From: Chloroflexota bacterium
GTDB taxonomy: Bacteria; Chloroflexota; Anaerolineae; Aggregatilineales; Phototrophicaceae
Length of the DNA: 64,000 nt
NCBI GenBank assembly: GCA_026707745.1
Contig: JAPOWG010000061.1
Coordinates: 1-64,000, forward strand
Direction: 5' to 3'
The position numbers and the translations under genes are program-made. The notes beneath the pieces are model-generated. The model searched no databases and was not told where the DNA came from. It worked only from the letters and a program-made list of their open reading frames with translations. This document shows, piece after piece, positions 40,574-50,302 of this stretch. Position 1 is the first letter of the stretch; each line of letters begins with the position of its first letter.

Positions 40574-41685
40574 AATTCCTTGAAGGGATCGGCGGCATCG
40601 CGCAAGCCGTCACCGACAAAGTTGAACAGCAAGACAGTGGCGATGACAAAGAGAGCTGGCGTCAGCAGCCAGGGATACAAGGCGATATTGGAGATATTTT
40701 GCGCGCCTTCCAGCAAGGTGCCCCAACTGACCGCGGGCGGCCGTATGCCCAGCCCGAGGAAACTGAGCGCCGTTTCACCCAGTATCATGCCCGGAATGGC
40801 GATGGTGATATTGACGATCAGGAAGCTGATGTAGCCGGGTAAGAGATGATCATAGATGATGCGTATATCGCTGGCGCCAGCGATCTTGGCCGCCATGATG
40901 TAATCGTGTTCGCGCATTTCCAGCAGTTTTGCGCGCACAGCCCGCGCCAGCCCCGTCCAGGTCATTGTCGACAATATGATTGTGATCGCAAAGTATGTCC
41001 GGGTGACGGGCCAATCAATGGGCACAATAGCCGCCAGGGCGATCCAGAGCGGAATCTGTGGTATGGCGCTTAGGATCTCGGTGAGGCGCATGATCACAAT
41101 GTCAACCGCGCCGCCATAATAGCCGGAAATACCGCCGAGGGTCGCGCCCAGGAAAAAGCTCAGAAACACACCGACCAGGCCAATGGTCAAGCTAATGCGG
41201 CTTGCCGCAAAAATGCGCGAAAACACATCGCGCCCCAACTGATCCGACCCGAGCAGGAATACCTTGCCTTCGCCAGCATCGAAGAAGTGCCAATCCATCG
41301 CAATTCGGCCCCAAAAGCGGTATGGCTCGCCACGCGTGAAGAAATTGATGCGATGAATAGTTTCCGTATCTTCGGTATAAATGCGCTCGAAGGTATCGAG
41401 ATTGAGTTCATATTTAAGTCCATATACAAAAGGACCCACAAAGTTGCCATCCGCGTCGAAAAAGTGGATGGGCGTGGGCGGCGTATTCACGAACCCTTGA
41501 TGTTGGGTCACCGCGCGATAGGGCGTCCAGATTTCATAGGTGAAGGCCAGGAAATACATGATGACCAAGACCACGACGGAAATCAGCGCGAGCCGGTGCC
41601 TTCTGAACCGCCGCCAGATCAACTGCTGTTGTGAGGCGATGTAATAGCGCTCTTCGGCTGCGGAGATGCCGCTGTTCAATTCCAA
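40570..41685 (-). CDS. ABC transporter permease, OppC/DppC type
   Basis: LGSDQLGRDVFSRIFAASRISL; MAAKIAGASDIRIIYDHLLPGYIS. Confidence 0.93.
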   Translation of the reverse strand: MELNSGISAAEERYYIASQQQLIWRRFRRHRLALISVVVLVIMYFLAFTYEIWTPYRAVTQHQGFVNTPPTPIHFFDADGNFVGPFVYGLKYELNLDTFERIYTEDTETIHRINFFTRGEPYRFWGRIAMDWHFFDAGEGKVFLLGSDQLGRDVFSRIFAASRISLTIGLVGVFLSFFLGATLGGISGYYGGAVDIVIMRLTEILSAIPQIPLWIALAAIVPIDWPVTRTYFAITIILSTMTWTGLARAVRAKLLEMREHDYIMAAKIAGASDIRIIYDHLLPGYISFLIVNITIAIPGMILGETALSFLGLGIRPPAVSWGTLLEGAQNISNIALYPWLLTPALFVIATVLLFNFVGDGLRDAADPFKEL

Positions 41686-41726
41686 CGCTGCTGTCGCCCC
41701 GCCCGCTTCATCGTTTGCTGCCGATA

Positions 41727-42725
41727 TTATGTCACCCCCTTTTCCATACGGATGCGCGGGTCGTATACCGAGAGCATGATGTCGCCGAGAATCACCCCGA
41801 TGACTGCCAGAATGCTCTGAATCATCAGAATACTGGTTGCCAGTTCTACATCTTCCGCGAGCAATGCGCTGAACAGAAGCGGCCCCAGAGTTGGCAAATT
41901 CATCACAATAGCGACGATCGTCTGCCCGGAGATAAGACGCGGCAGAATATAACCGACGGAGTTCACGATGGGGTTGAGCGCCAGACGAACCGGGTATTTG
42001 AATAGCAGCCGGCGATAGCGTACGCCTTTGGCCCGCGCCGTAATTACGTATTGTTGACCGAGTTCATCCAGCAGCGTGGCGCGCATGGTGCGGATCGTGC
42101 CCGCGGTCTGCGCCGTGACGATCACGATAATCGGGATCCACAGGTGATTAATCAGATCAAGCGCTTTTGCCAGCGACCAGGGCTGATCTTCCACACCCGG
42201 CGAAAACAAACCGCCGATGCTCAAACCGAAGAATTTATGAAACAGGAAAAGCAAAATCAGCGCTAACAGGAAGTTGGGCGTCGCCAGCCCGATGAAGCCG
42301 ACAAAGGTCCAGAAATAGTCGCCCAGGCTGTACTGGCGCGTTGCGCTGAAAATGCCGATCGGGACGGCCAGCGCATAGGTCGCGACCAGAGAGATGATGG
42401 AGAGCAACATAGTTGCCGCAATGCGCTCATTGATAAGATCGCTCACCGGTATGCCCAACATGGACTGCCCCATGTTGCCGCGCGCAAACTGCGCCGCCCA
42501 AATGAAATATTGGACGAAGACGGGCTTGTCGAGTCCATATTGCGCCCGCAAGGCCGCTTCGTCTTCTTCGGTGATGATGTCGCCTTGCGCTTGACGGGCG
42601 TTGACAATGCGGTCCACCGCGTCGCCGCGCGGAAGTTGAACAATCATGAATATCAGAAAGCTGATGACAATCAGCACGAGGAAGGCGTAGATAAGGCGCT
42701 GGATCAAATACTTGATAAAACTCAT
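41727..42725 (-). CDS. ABC transporter permease, OppB/DppB type
   Basis: MSFIKYLIQRLIYAFLVLIVISFLIF; VITARAKGVRYRRLLFKYPVRLALNP. Confidence 0.93.
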   Translation of the reverse strand: MSFIKYLIQRLIYAFLVLIVISFLIFMIVQLPRGDAVDRIVNARQAQGDIITEEDEAALRAQYGLDKPVFVQYFIWAAQFARGNMGQSMLGIPVSDLINERIAATMLLSIISLVATYALAVPIGIFSATRQYSLGDYFWTFVGFIGLATPNFLLALILLFLFHKFFGLSIGGLFSPGVEDQPWSLAKALDLINHLWIPIIVIVTAQTAGTIRTMRATLLDELGQQYVITARAKGVRYRRLLFKYPVRLALNPIVNSVGYILPRLISGQTIVAIVMNLPTLGPLLFSALLAEDVELATSILMIQSILAVIGVILGDIMLSVYDPRIRMEKGVT

Positions 42726-42754
42726 TAACCAGAGTTCCTCGTCAACCCCCCTCT

Positions 42755-42786
42755 AAATCTCCCCCCATTGCAATGGGGGGAGATTT
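42755..42786. repeat. Perfect 32-bp palindrome in SBP-permease intergenic region
   Basis: AAATCTCCCCCCATTG/CAATGGGGGGAGATTT. Confidence 0.85.
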
Positions 42787-42980
42787 TTTTCGCATAAATG
42801 CAGGTTTCCCTGACAATTTAGGCTCGCACATCATGTGATGACGAGACCGTACAGCGTCGTTCGGGCAATGCGACCCCCCTCCGAAGGGCTGTGTCTACGC
42901 GCCCCTGATGCTTCGGGGAGGGGGCCGGAGGTGGGGTTGATAGCGCGGCCGCTGAACGACTGCCTTTTTTCACCGTTGCC

Positions 42981-44894
42981 CTAAGCTTCGTCGATGTACC
43001 ACTGTTCAATATGGAAGGGCGCGTAGAAGTTGGTATCGGATCCCCAGAACAAACCTTCTGTCGGTACATTGCGCAATCGGTTGGAGTAGATGACCGGCTG
43101 CGGCGTCAAGCCAACCGACGGGATGATCGGCAGTTGCTCGCCCCAATAGCTGAAGTATTGGGCGCCCAATTCAGCGGCTTCGGCCGAGTCGCTGGGATAT
43201 TGGCTGAATTCGTCCCAGAGCGTATTGAGGTCCTTGATTTCTTGCGGCGGTTCGATGCCGGCTGCGCCACCCGAAGATATCCATGTGGTCCAACCGTGAG
43301 CCCAGAAGTGACGAGCCGGGTCGTTTACAGCGAAGTGATCGGGCGTACCGCGCCCGAAGAGGGTTGCGCGACCGATATGCCACATAACGGTCATGACCTC
43401 GCCGCTCGTATACAGATCAAATATCAGATCGGGCGAGGCGCCTTGACAGATCAATTCGACGCCGATGTCGACGTAATCGCTGGCCATCAATTCGCAGCCC
43501 GGCTGATGGTCGACCAGCCCATGGGCGATAATCGTCATACGCCGCCCATCGGCCAGCAGGCGGAAACCGGCATCATCGCGTTCGGTCAAACCCAGTCCAT
43601 CGAGCAAGGCATTGGCCTGGTCCGGATGGTATTCGATTTTTTCGCTGAACCAGTCGTCGTTGAACCAGGGCAGGGTCTTCAGCGGTGTTGCCGGATGCGG
43701 CGCCGCCAGACCGAAGAAGAGCACATCGTTCATCTCGTCACGGTCAATGCCCATCGACAGCGCCACACGAAAATCGACATTCTGGAAGAGCTCGCGCAGG
43801 GCGTCATCGGGATAGTTCTGATTGGGGAACAGGGAGAATTCTGACGGGCGTAGCGATTGCGCGATATAGGTCGTGAATCCGCCAGCTTCCTCTTCGCTGC
43901 GGTAGAGCCGCAAATCCGTCGGGCGCGTATAGCGCACGCCGAAATCCAACTCGCCTGCCGAAAGGCGCAGGGCGTAGATATCGAGGTCACCCGCCAGCGA
44001 CACTTCGATGTAATCCATGTAGGGCAATTGATTGCCCGCTTCGTCGACCTGATGGAAATAGGGGTTGCGCTCCAACAGGACGCGGTCGGACTCGATAATG
44101 ATCGGCACCCAACTGTCCATGTAGGGGCGGTCCAGCGGCTGCGCCGAAAGATTGTAGCCTTGAGCGCGTTTGCTATTAACGAGGTCAACCCAGGTTTCCA
44201 AGCCGGCTTCTTCCGCCAGCGCCTGGGCGTTTTCATTGTATTTGGCGTGATACTGCTTCAGCCAGTGTGATGGCCCGTACAAGCTGTTGTCGCTGGAAAA
44301 ATGGGTGCGGCCAAAGCTGTCCATGGCGATCGGATAGGGTATGGCCCAGGTATAACTGAAGGTGTAATCGTCGATCACCTCAAAGGTCGCCACTTCGCCG
44401 CCCGGGCGCCAGAAACCGCCAGGGCCATTGGGGCTAATATCGGGATCGTTCATAATGTCTTCCCAATGCCAGCGGAAGTCCTCTGTGTTGAAGTCATCGC
44501 CGTCCGACCACTTCAGCCCTTCGCGCAATTTGATGGTCAAGGTGCGATTCTCGTTAGACCACTCCCAGCTTTCAGCCAAGTCCGCCTGGTATACGCTGGC
44601 TGTGAAGTTGTAACGGAAAAGCCCGGTATGACGGATGCGCAGACCTTCGTCAAGGCGTTCGCCGATATCGCCAAAGCGCAGCGTTCCGCCATAGCTGCCG
44701 ATCCCGTCAACGACCGGAATGACTTTGGGATTGCTCGGCAAGCGATCTTCAACGGGCGGCAGTTCGCCAGCTGCCACGCGCTCACCCAGCATGGGCGCTT
44801 CCGAGTACATCATGTCCTGGGCGAGGGCGGCCCCAAAACTGCCCATCAGGACAAGCAAAACGATCGAAAATGTGAACGAGCGTCTCATGCTCAT
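42981..44894 (-). CDS. ABC transporter substrate-binding protein, family 5
   Basis: Signal peptide; LREGLKWSDGDDFNTEDFRWHWEDI. Confidence 0.93.
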   Translation of the reverse strand: MSMRRSFTFSIVLLVLMGSFGAALAQDMMYSEAPMLGERVAAGELPPVEDRLPSNPKVIPVVDGIGSYGGTLRFGDIGERLDEGLRIRHTGLFRYNFTASVYQADLAESWEWSNENRTLTIKLREGLKWSDGDDFNTEDFRWHWEDIMNDPDISPNGPGGFWRPGGEVATFEVIDDYTFSYTWAIPYPIAMDSFGRTHFSSDNSLYGPSHWLKQYHAKYNENAQALAEEAGLETWVDLVNSKRAQGYNLSAQPLDRPYMDSWVPIIIESDRVLLERNPYFHQVDEAGNQLPYMDYIEVSLAGDLDIYALRLSAGELDFGVRYTRPTDLRLYRSEEEAGGFTTYIAQSLRPSEFSLFPNQNYPDDALRELFQNVDFRVALSMGIDRDEMNDVLFFGLAAPHPATPLKTLPWFNDDWFSEKIEYHPDQANALLDGLGLTERDDAGFRLLADGRRMTIIAHGLVDHQPGCELMASDYVDIGVELICQGASPDLIFDLYTSGEVMTVMWHIGRATLFGRGTPDHFAVNDPARHFWAHGWTTWISSGGAAGIEPPQEIKDLNTLWDEFSQYPSDSAEAAELGAQYFSYWGEQLPIIPSVGLTPQPVIYSNRLRNVPTEGLFWGSDTNFYAPFHIEQWYIDEA

Positions 44895-45535
44895 GTCGTT
44901 CTCCTAAGAAGACTAAACCGCATTTGAAAGGCAAATCACTCTCTCGGTATGTCGATCCGGGCCCCCTTTCATGCGAATGTGATTATACTTTATGATAATT
45001 GATTTTCTCTGATGAAACAAAGTTCGCAGGGCTAGAGCGAAGCGGCGCTAGTGTATGCATTTCGGCGCTGACCCATTAATGTTCAGTCTCACAATACCGG
45101 CAGAAATATCGCCCGGCCATCCGAACGCGATTTAGCCAAAGTGGCGCTACAGAACGCTCAGGACGCGTCCGTTTGCCCAGGGGACTCCTGGCGCTTCCCG
45201 TCATTCAATGCTGTTCATTCACTTGCATTTCGGGCAAGTCTGCGGGATTGCTAAATTAAGCGGAAATAGCTTAGTGCGTTTTTCCATTGAGCTATACAAT
45301 AACATATGCGTTTGTAATATTTATTGCTTAATCGCCCGTATTCCAAAAAAACACGGATTGGCGCGAGTTCAAGAGGAGATTTTATGAGCCGAAGCACGAG
45401 GCCGCTTCTTTATAATGCAGACGAGTCTCGTCGACTCGATTACAAATATCGCTTGGTTGAAGCTGGTGTCTGGCCGGTGGCGACCGCTGGCCAGGAGCGT
45501 CAGATCGAAGAGCCCAAGCGAAGTCGAAAGGGAGG

Positions 45536-48427
45536 GTGAACATGATTCTCTGTACTTACGGGATGGGGTCAAAGATCTGTCTCCGGAAGGTCATCCTTCC
45601 GCTCTTTATGCTTGCACTGCTTTGGGCCTTCTCTGTGGTCGCTGTGCCACAGAGCCCTGTCATGGCGCAGGAGCCGACACTAGCAGCCCCGACCAACTTG
45701 ACGGCGAGGGTCATCGCCGAGGGGGTCGTCTTAAGCTGGACGGCGCCGGCCGGAACGATAGACGGTTATGAAATCTTGCGCCGCCGTCCCTTGCAAGGCG
45801 AAGTCGAGCTAACGACCCTGGTGGATAATACCGGCAGCAGCGACACCAGCTACACCGATACCAGCGCTACCGAGCTAGGCGTACAATACGCCTATCGGGT
45901 CAAAAGCATTCGCGGCGATGATCGGAGCGAACAGTCAGACTTTGTCCGTGTCGACGTTCCGACTACTGCGCTGCCGACATCGACGCCAACTTCAACGCCA
46001 ACTGCCACGCCGACGGCGACCCCGGTTGTCAACGCATCGGTTAGCTGTGAGATCCTGGCCGGCAGCCAACACGACGTCCTGCAATGCACGGTGAGCGCCG
46101 ACGATCTAACGATAACCTCCGCTGACTGGACCCCCAGTTTCGAGGTTCAATACGCGCAAACAACCGACCGACCGGTAGCGAACTGGGTTATCGCCGATGA
46201 ATATTGCGGCCAGAGCACAGATGTCGAGGTGGATGCGCAGGCCGGCGACCGGGTACTTCCTGCGGCCGAAACCACAATTACGCTTACATGCACCCCGGCG
46301 CCAACCGACAGCCTGTCCGTTAGCTGTGAGAACCTGATCGTAAACAGCCAGCACACGTTGAGTTGCGCGCTGAGCGGCGGCGACGACCAAAACATTACGA
46401 GGGCTTACTGGCAACCCTATTTCGAACCTCAAAGCGCTCTAGAAAAAGAGGGAGAGGACTTGAGGGAAGCGACCTGGGTCGTCGACCAAGCGTATTGCGG
46501 CCAGGCCACAACCCTGGATGTGGATTTGTATTCCGGATCGGAGTCTCTTCCGTCGGTTGGGACGTCCTTCACGCTCCCCTGTGTCATCAAGGTGGACGAC
46601 AATTGCAGCCTGGCAAACGCGATCCGCTCCGCCAATGGCATCGCCCAGGTCGAAGAGAGCGGCGACAGCGATGGCAACGACGATTGCGAGGATGGCGGCG
46701 ATCCCGATGACAGCACCAACCCGCCCGACACTGGCGACGACATCATCCTCTTGACGAAGAATGTCACCCTGACGACGCCGTTGCCGTCCCTAACAAGCCG
46801 CATTCGAATCGAGGGCGATGGCCACACCATCTCCGGCGATGCCAAACACCATGTTCTCATGGTCGTTGGCGGCCAGCTAGGCATTAATGATTTGACCATA
46901 AGCAAAGGTTTGGCTTCGTCCGTGGGCGGGGGGATATACATCAACAGCGGTTCTTTAAGCGTCAGCGACAGCACCATAAAGGATAACAAAGCCAATGACA
47001 TCGGCGGCGGCATCTACGCCATCGACAGCGACGTAGATATTGCCGACACCGAGTTCAGCGGAAACATGACCGTGAAGAGCCACGGCGGCGGCGTCTACTT
47101 CATCAGTTCCACCGGCTTGCATACGCTGGACATCACCGGCGTCACCTTCAAGAAAAACATGGCTACCGAAGACGGCGGCGCTTTGAAGACCGCGGGCGGA
47201 ATCGCGACGATCAATAAAAGCACCTTTGTGGAAAACGCGGCCGACGAAGGCGGCGCGATAGAAAGCAGCCAAACCACACTTGACATCACCAACAGCACCT
47301 TCAGCAACAACAGCGCCAGAGAAGGCGGCGGGCTGAGTTCATTCAGTTCTTTCGTGACGCTCACGCATACGACCTGGGCGTACAATTCGGCGGAAGAGCA
47401 AGGTGGCGGTATTGCCATAATCGGCTGGACGGGCAACTTCAAGATCCGCAATACCTTGATCAGCAACAGCAAGAGCGGCGGCGATTGCCACAGCGGACCC
47501 AATCCCGACATCATTATCGAGTTCACCGGCAACATCATCCAGGACGGGTCTTGTACGCCTGAACCAGCCGCGAGTCAAGCGGCGGGCGCCGTCGGCCAGG
47601 CGGAGGCTCAGCAAGTATTCGTCGCCGAGGCGCAGAATACAGGGGCGAACAACGATCCCCAGATTAGGGGACTCACGGGTGATCCACCGCATCACCCGCT
47701 GCAATGGGGAAGCCCGGCAATTGACGCCGCTGACCCGCTCTATTGTTTGCTTGACGATCAACGCTTCGCCGCTCGACCACAATACGGCAACTGCGACATC
47801 GGCGCGTACGAATATCCGCGAGCGCCGGATCCGCCGCCCGCACCACCCCCGGAACCGACTGACGAGCCTGACGATGACCCGCCCGAGCCCGATGACACCC
47901 CGACCGCCAGGCCCCCGACTCAAACGCCGACGCCCACGCCCGAGCCCTTCATCTGCATTGTGAACGGTCGTATCATCGTGCGGTCGCCTAACGATGACGT
48001 GGAATGCGCGGAGATTGACACGATTACGCTCGATAAACACCCGGCGCTGGAGGGCATAAGATTCGCCATGAGGCTATGGCGGTCCAACAACGACTGTATG
48101 CACGTCGTCTCTGAAAACGATAACCTGTATCGCTTGGCGATCCAATACGATACGTCGGTGGATGTCCTCAGACGCCACAATAATCTAAGGTCTGACATAC
48201 TGAGCGTCGGGCAGTTGTTGTTGCATTCTTCTTGTTCGCCGGAGGCGGCCTACTTTGCCCCGGGAACGGAGGTTTGCTTCGCGACCCCGGGCCGGCTCGT
48301 CTTTATCGATACGGCCACAGCTGAACGAACTGTGCATACGCTCGAAACTTATGTAAGCGATAGCATGACCTGTGGCGAGGTCAACCAACCGGGCATCGTT
48401 GCGCTGGTCGCCAGCGACTCCAGCTAA
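45536..48427 (+). CDS. Large secreted protein: FN3-like, beta-helix (Pmp-like) and C-terminal LysM
   Basis: Signal peptide; CSLANAIRSAN; repeated GGGIY...S.G.F..N beta-helix rungs; TPTSTPTATP linkers; CMHVVSENDNLYRLAIQYDTSVDVLRRHNNL LysM. Confidence 0.85.
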   Translation: MNMILCTYGMGSKICLRKVILPLFMLALLWAFSVVAVPQSPVMAQEPTLAAPTNLTARVIAEGVVLSWTAPAGTIDGYEILRRRPLQGEVELTTLVDNTGSSDTSYTDTSATELGVQYAYRVKSIRGDDRSEQSDFVRVDVPTTALPTSTPTSTPTATPTATPVVNASVSCEILAGSQHDVLQCTVSADDLTITSADWTPSFEVQYAQTTDRPVANWVIADEYCGQSTDVEVDAQAGDRVLPAAETTITLTCTPAPTDSLSVSCENLIVNSQHTLSCALSGGDDQNITRAYWQPYFEPQSALEKEGEDLREATWVVDQAYCGQATTLDVDLYSGSESLPSVGTSFTLPCVIKVDDNCSLANAIRSANGIAQVEESGDSDGNDDCEDGGDPDDSTNPPDTGDDIILLTKNVTLTTPLPSLTSRIRIEGDGHTISGDAKHHVLMVVGGQLGINDLTISKGLASSVGGGIYINSGSLSVSDSTIKDNKANDIGGGIYAIDSDVDIADTEFSGNMTVKSHGGGVYFISSTGLHTLDITGVTFKKNMATEDGGALKTAGGIATINKSTFVENAADEGGAIESSQTTLDITNSTFSNNSAREGGGLSSFSSFVTLTHTTWAYNSAEEQGGGIAIIGWTGNFKIRNTLISNSKSGGDCHSGPNPDIIIEFTGNIIQDGSCTPEPAASQAAGAVGQAEAQQVFVAEAQNTGANNDPQIRGLTGDPPHHPLQWGSPAIDAADPLYCLLDDQRFAARPQYGNCDIGAYEYPRAPDPPPAPPPEPTDEPDDDPPEPDDTPTARPPTQTPTPTPEPFICIVNGRIIVRSPNDDVECAEIDTITLDKHPALEGIRFAMRLWRSNNDCMHVVSENDNLYRLAIQYDTSVDVLRRHNNLRSDILSVGQLLLHSSCSPEAAYFAPGTEVCFATPGRLVFIDTATAERTVHTLETYVSDSMTCGEVNQPGIVALVASDSS

Positions 48428-48532
48428 GCGATGCCTAGATGGGGGTTTACGAGCGACATACCGCCTCAATGCGCCTATATGACATGCGCGTTACAGCGCT
48501 GCAGCTCAGTAGCGAGATGAAATGACATGTTG

Positions 48533-48564
48533 CGCCGTTCCAGGGCTACTGCCCTGGAACGGCG
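48533..48564. terminator. Strong hairpin downstream of the 963-aa protein gene
   Basis: CGCCGTTCCAGGGC-TACT-GCCCTGGAACGGCG, 14-bp perfect arms; weak U-tract. Confidence 0.5.
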
Positions 48565-48608
48565 GTTATTCACGCGCTGTTCATCCGATTCCCAGAGAAG
48601 AACCCCTC

Positions 48609-49409
48609 ATGATACGGCAACTGTTTGACTTAAGTGGACGCGTAGCGTTGGTGACCGGCGCCGCCCGAGGCATGGGCAGGGCTATGGCGCTGGCGCTCGC
48701 CGACGCCGGCGCCGACCTGCTGATTGCCGATATCAATACTGCCCTCCTGAATACCACAGCCGAATCAATCCGCAAGATGGGTCGACGCGCGCTTCCGGTG
48801 ACTTGTGATGTGACGAATATCGAAGAGGTTCGCGCGATGTTTGCGGAACTGGATCGGGAATTCGAAGGGATCGATATTCTGGGTAATGTCGCCGGTCCCG
48901 GTCAGTTGGCGACGCCGGAAGACATCGATCTCAAGTTCATGGCGGATATAGTCTTTGGCTTGACGGTCGCGCGCTTCTGCTGCTGTCAGGAAGCGGGCCG
49001 CCGGATGCTTGCGGCGGGCAAAGGCAGCATCATCAATATTTGCTCGATCGGCGGCGTCTCGGCTTTGGGACGCGGCAACTTCCCCTACAGCGTCGGCATG
49101 GGGGGTGTGGCGCAGATGACTCGGGAACTCAGCACGGAATGGAGCGGCAGAGGCGTGCGCGTCAACGCGATATTGCCGGCGCAAGTTATCAATCCCGGTT
49201 TGGCGGAGCGCATACAAGCCGACGAGCATCTCGAAGAGCAGTTCCTCTCGGGCATACCCATCGGACGGTTGGGGCAGCCGGAGGATATTGCCGGTCTGGC
49301 TGTATTTCTGGCATCGGACGCCTCGGCCTGGGTCACCGGCGCTTTGATCCCGCTGGATGGCGGCAACCTGGCGCTGAATGCGGGCGGCACACCCGGTCCA
49401 GGCCTTTAA
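48609..49409 (+). CDS. SDR family oxidoreductase
   Basis: RVALVTGAARGMGRAMAL; FPYSVGMGG; ATG 48609. Confidence 0.9.
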   Translation: MIRQLFDLSGRVALVTGAARGMGRAMALALADAGADLLIADINTALLNTTAESIRKMGRRALPVTCDVTNIEEVRAMFAELDREFEGIDILGNVAGPGQLATPEDIDLKFMADIVFGLTVARFCCCQEAGRRMLAAGKGSIINICSIGGVSALGRGNFPYSVGMGGVAQMTRELSTEWSGRGVRVNAILPAQVINPGLAERIQADEHLEEQFLSGIPIGRLGQPEDIAGLAVFLASDASAWVTGALIPLDGGNLALNAGGTPGPGL

Positions 49410-49412
49410 CGC

Positions 49413-50285
49413 CTATAGCTGCTCGGCGACAACTGGATTGCTCAAAACGCCCAAACCTTCGATCTCCATATTGACCGTTTCGCCGGGCCGGAGCCAACGC
49501 GGCGGCGTGCGCGCGGCGCCGACGCCCGGGGGCGTGCCGGTCGACACTATGTCACCTGGATTCAGCGTCATCACCTCGCTTATATCCGCCACCAATTGCG
49601 GCACATTGAAGATCAGTTGACTGGTGCTGGAATCTTGCAGCGCTTCGTCGCCGATCCACAGGCGAATGGCGAGATCCTGCGGGTCGGGCACTTCGTCCGT
49701 GGTGACCAGCGCCGGTCCCATCGGCGCGAAGGTATCGAAGGATTTGCCCATGGTCCACTGGCTGGTGCGCGTCTGATAATCGCGGGCGCTGACATCATTG
49801 ACATTCAGGTATCCGGCGACATAATCCAGGGCATCCTCTTCGGGGACATAGCGCGCCCGTTTCCCGATGACGAAGCCCAACTCGGCTTCATAATCGACCA
49901 TTTCCGTCACCTTTGGCAGAACAATCGCGTCGCCGGGGCCGATCACAGTATTGCTGTACTTGCTAAAGACAATCGGGTAGTCGGGCAGCGGCTGTCCCGA
50001 TTCCGCGGCATGGTCGGCATAGTTCAAGCCGATGCAGAGAATCTTGTCCGGATTCGGGATGGGCGCGGCTAGTTTCACCGCTGCCATATCGACAGGGTCA
50101 TTTGCCGCCTCAGCCGCGGCAGCCGCCTTCTGCAGAGCTGACGGGCCGGCTTCCAGCAGCGCGCGTATGCTGGGGGGAAGCGAAGCGTCGGCCGCCAGCA
50201 GGTCGACGATGGCGTTGCGACCGCTTCGTTTGACGATGGCGCCGGGTCGATAAGCGCCGTCTTTCACGAAGGTAACCAGTTTCAT
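49413..50285 (-). CDS. Fumarylacetoacetate hydrolase family protein
   Basis: KILCIGLNYADHAAESG, DYEAELGFVIGKRAR, GDIVSTGTPPGVG. Confidence 0.95.
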   Translation of the reverse strand: MKLVTFVKDGAYRPGAIVKRSGRNAIVDLLAADASLPPSIRALLEAGPSALQKAAAAAEAANDPVDMAAVKLAAPIPNPDKILCIGLNYADHAAESGQPLPDYPIVFSKYSNTVIGPGDAIVLPKVTEMVDYEAELGFVIGKRARYVPEEDALDYVAGYLNVNDVSARDYQTRTSQWTMGKSFDTFAPMGPALVTTDEVPDPQDLAIRLWIGDEALQDSSTSQLIFNVPQLVADISEVMTLNPGDIVSTGTPPGVGAARTPPRWLRPGETVNMEIEGLGVLSNPVVAEQL

Positions 50286-50302
50286 GGTTTTGTCCTCGCT
50301 AT

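Noticed and set aside
42755-42786. Simple intrinsic terminator for the minus-strand operon
   Set aside because: The T-run lies on the plus-strand side, wrong for the minus operon; kept only as a palindrome/intercistronic hairpin.
45000-45330. Possible tRNA or structured RNA in the 300-bp gap before the secreted-protein gene
   Set aside because: No tRNA-like T-arm or cloverleaf could be drawn; left unannotated.
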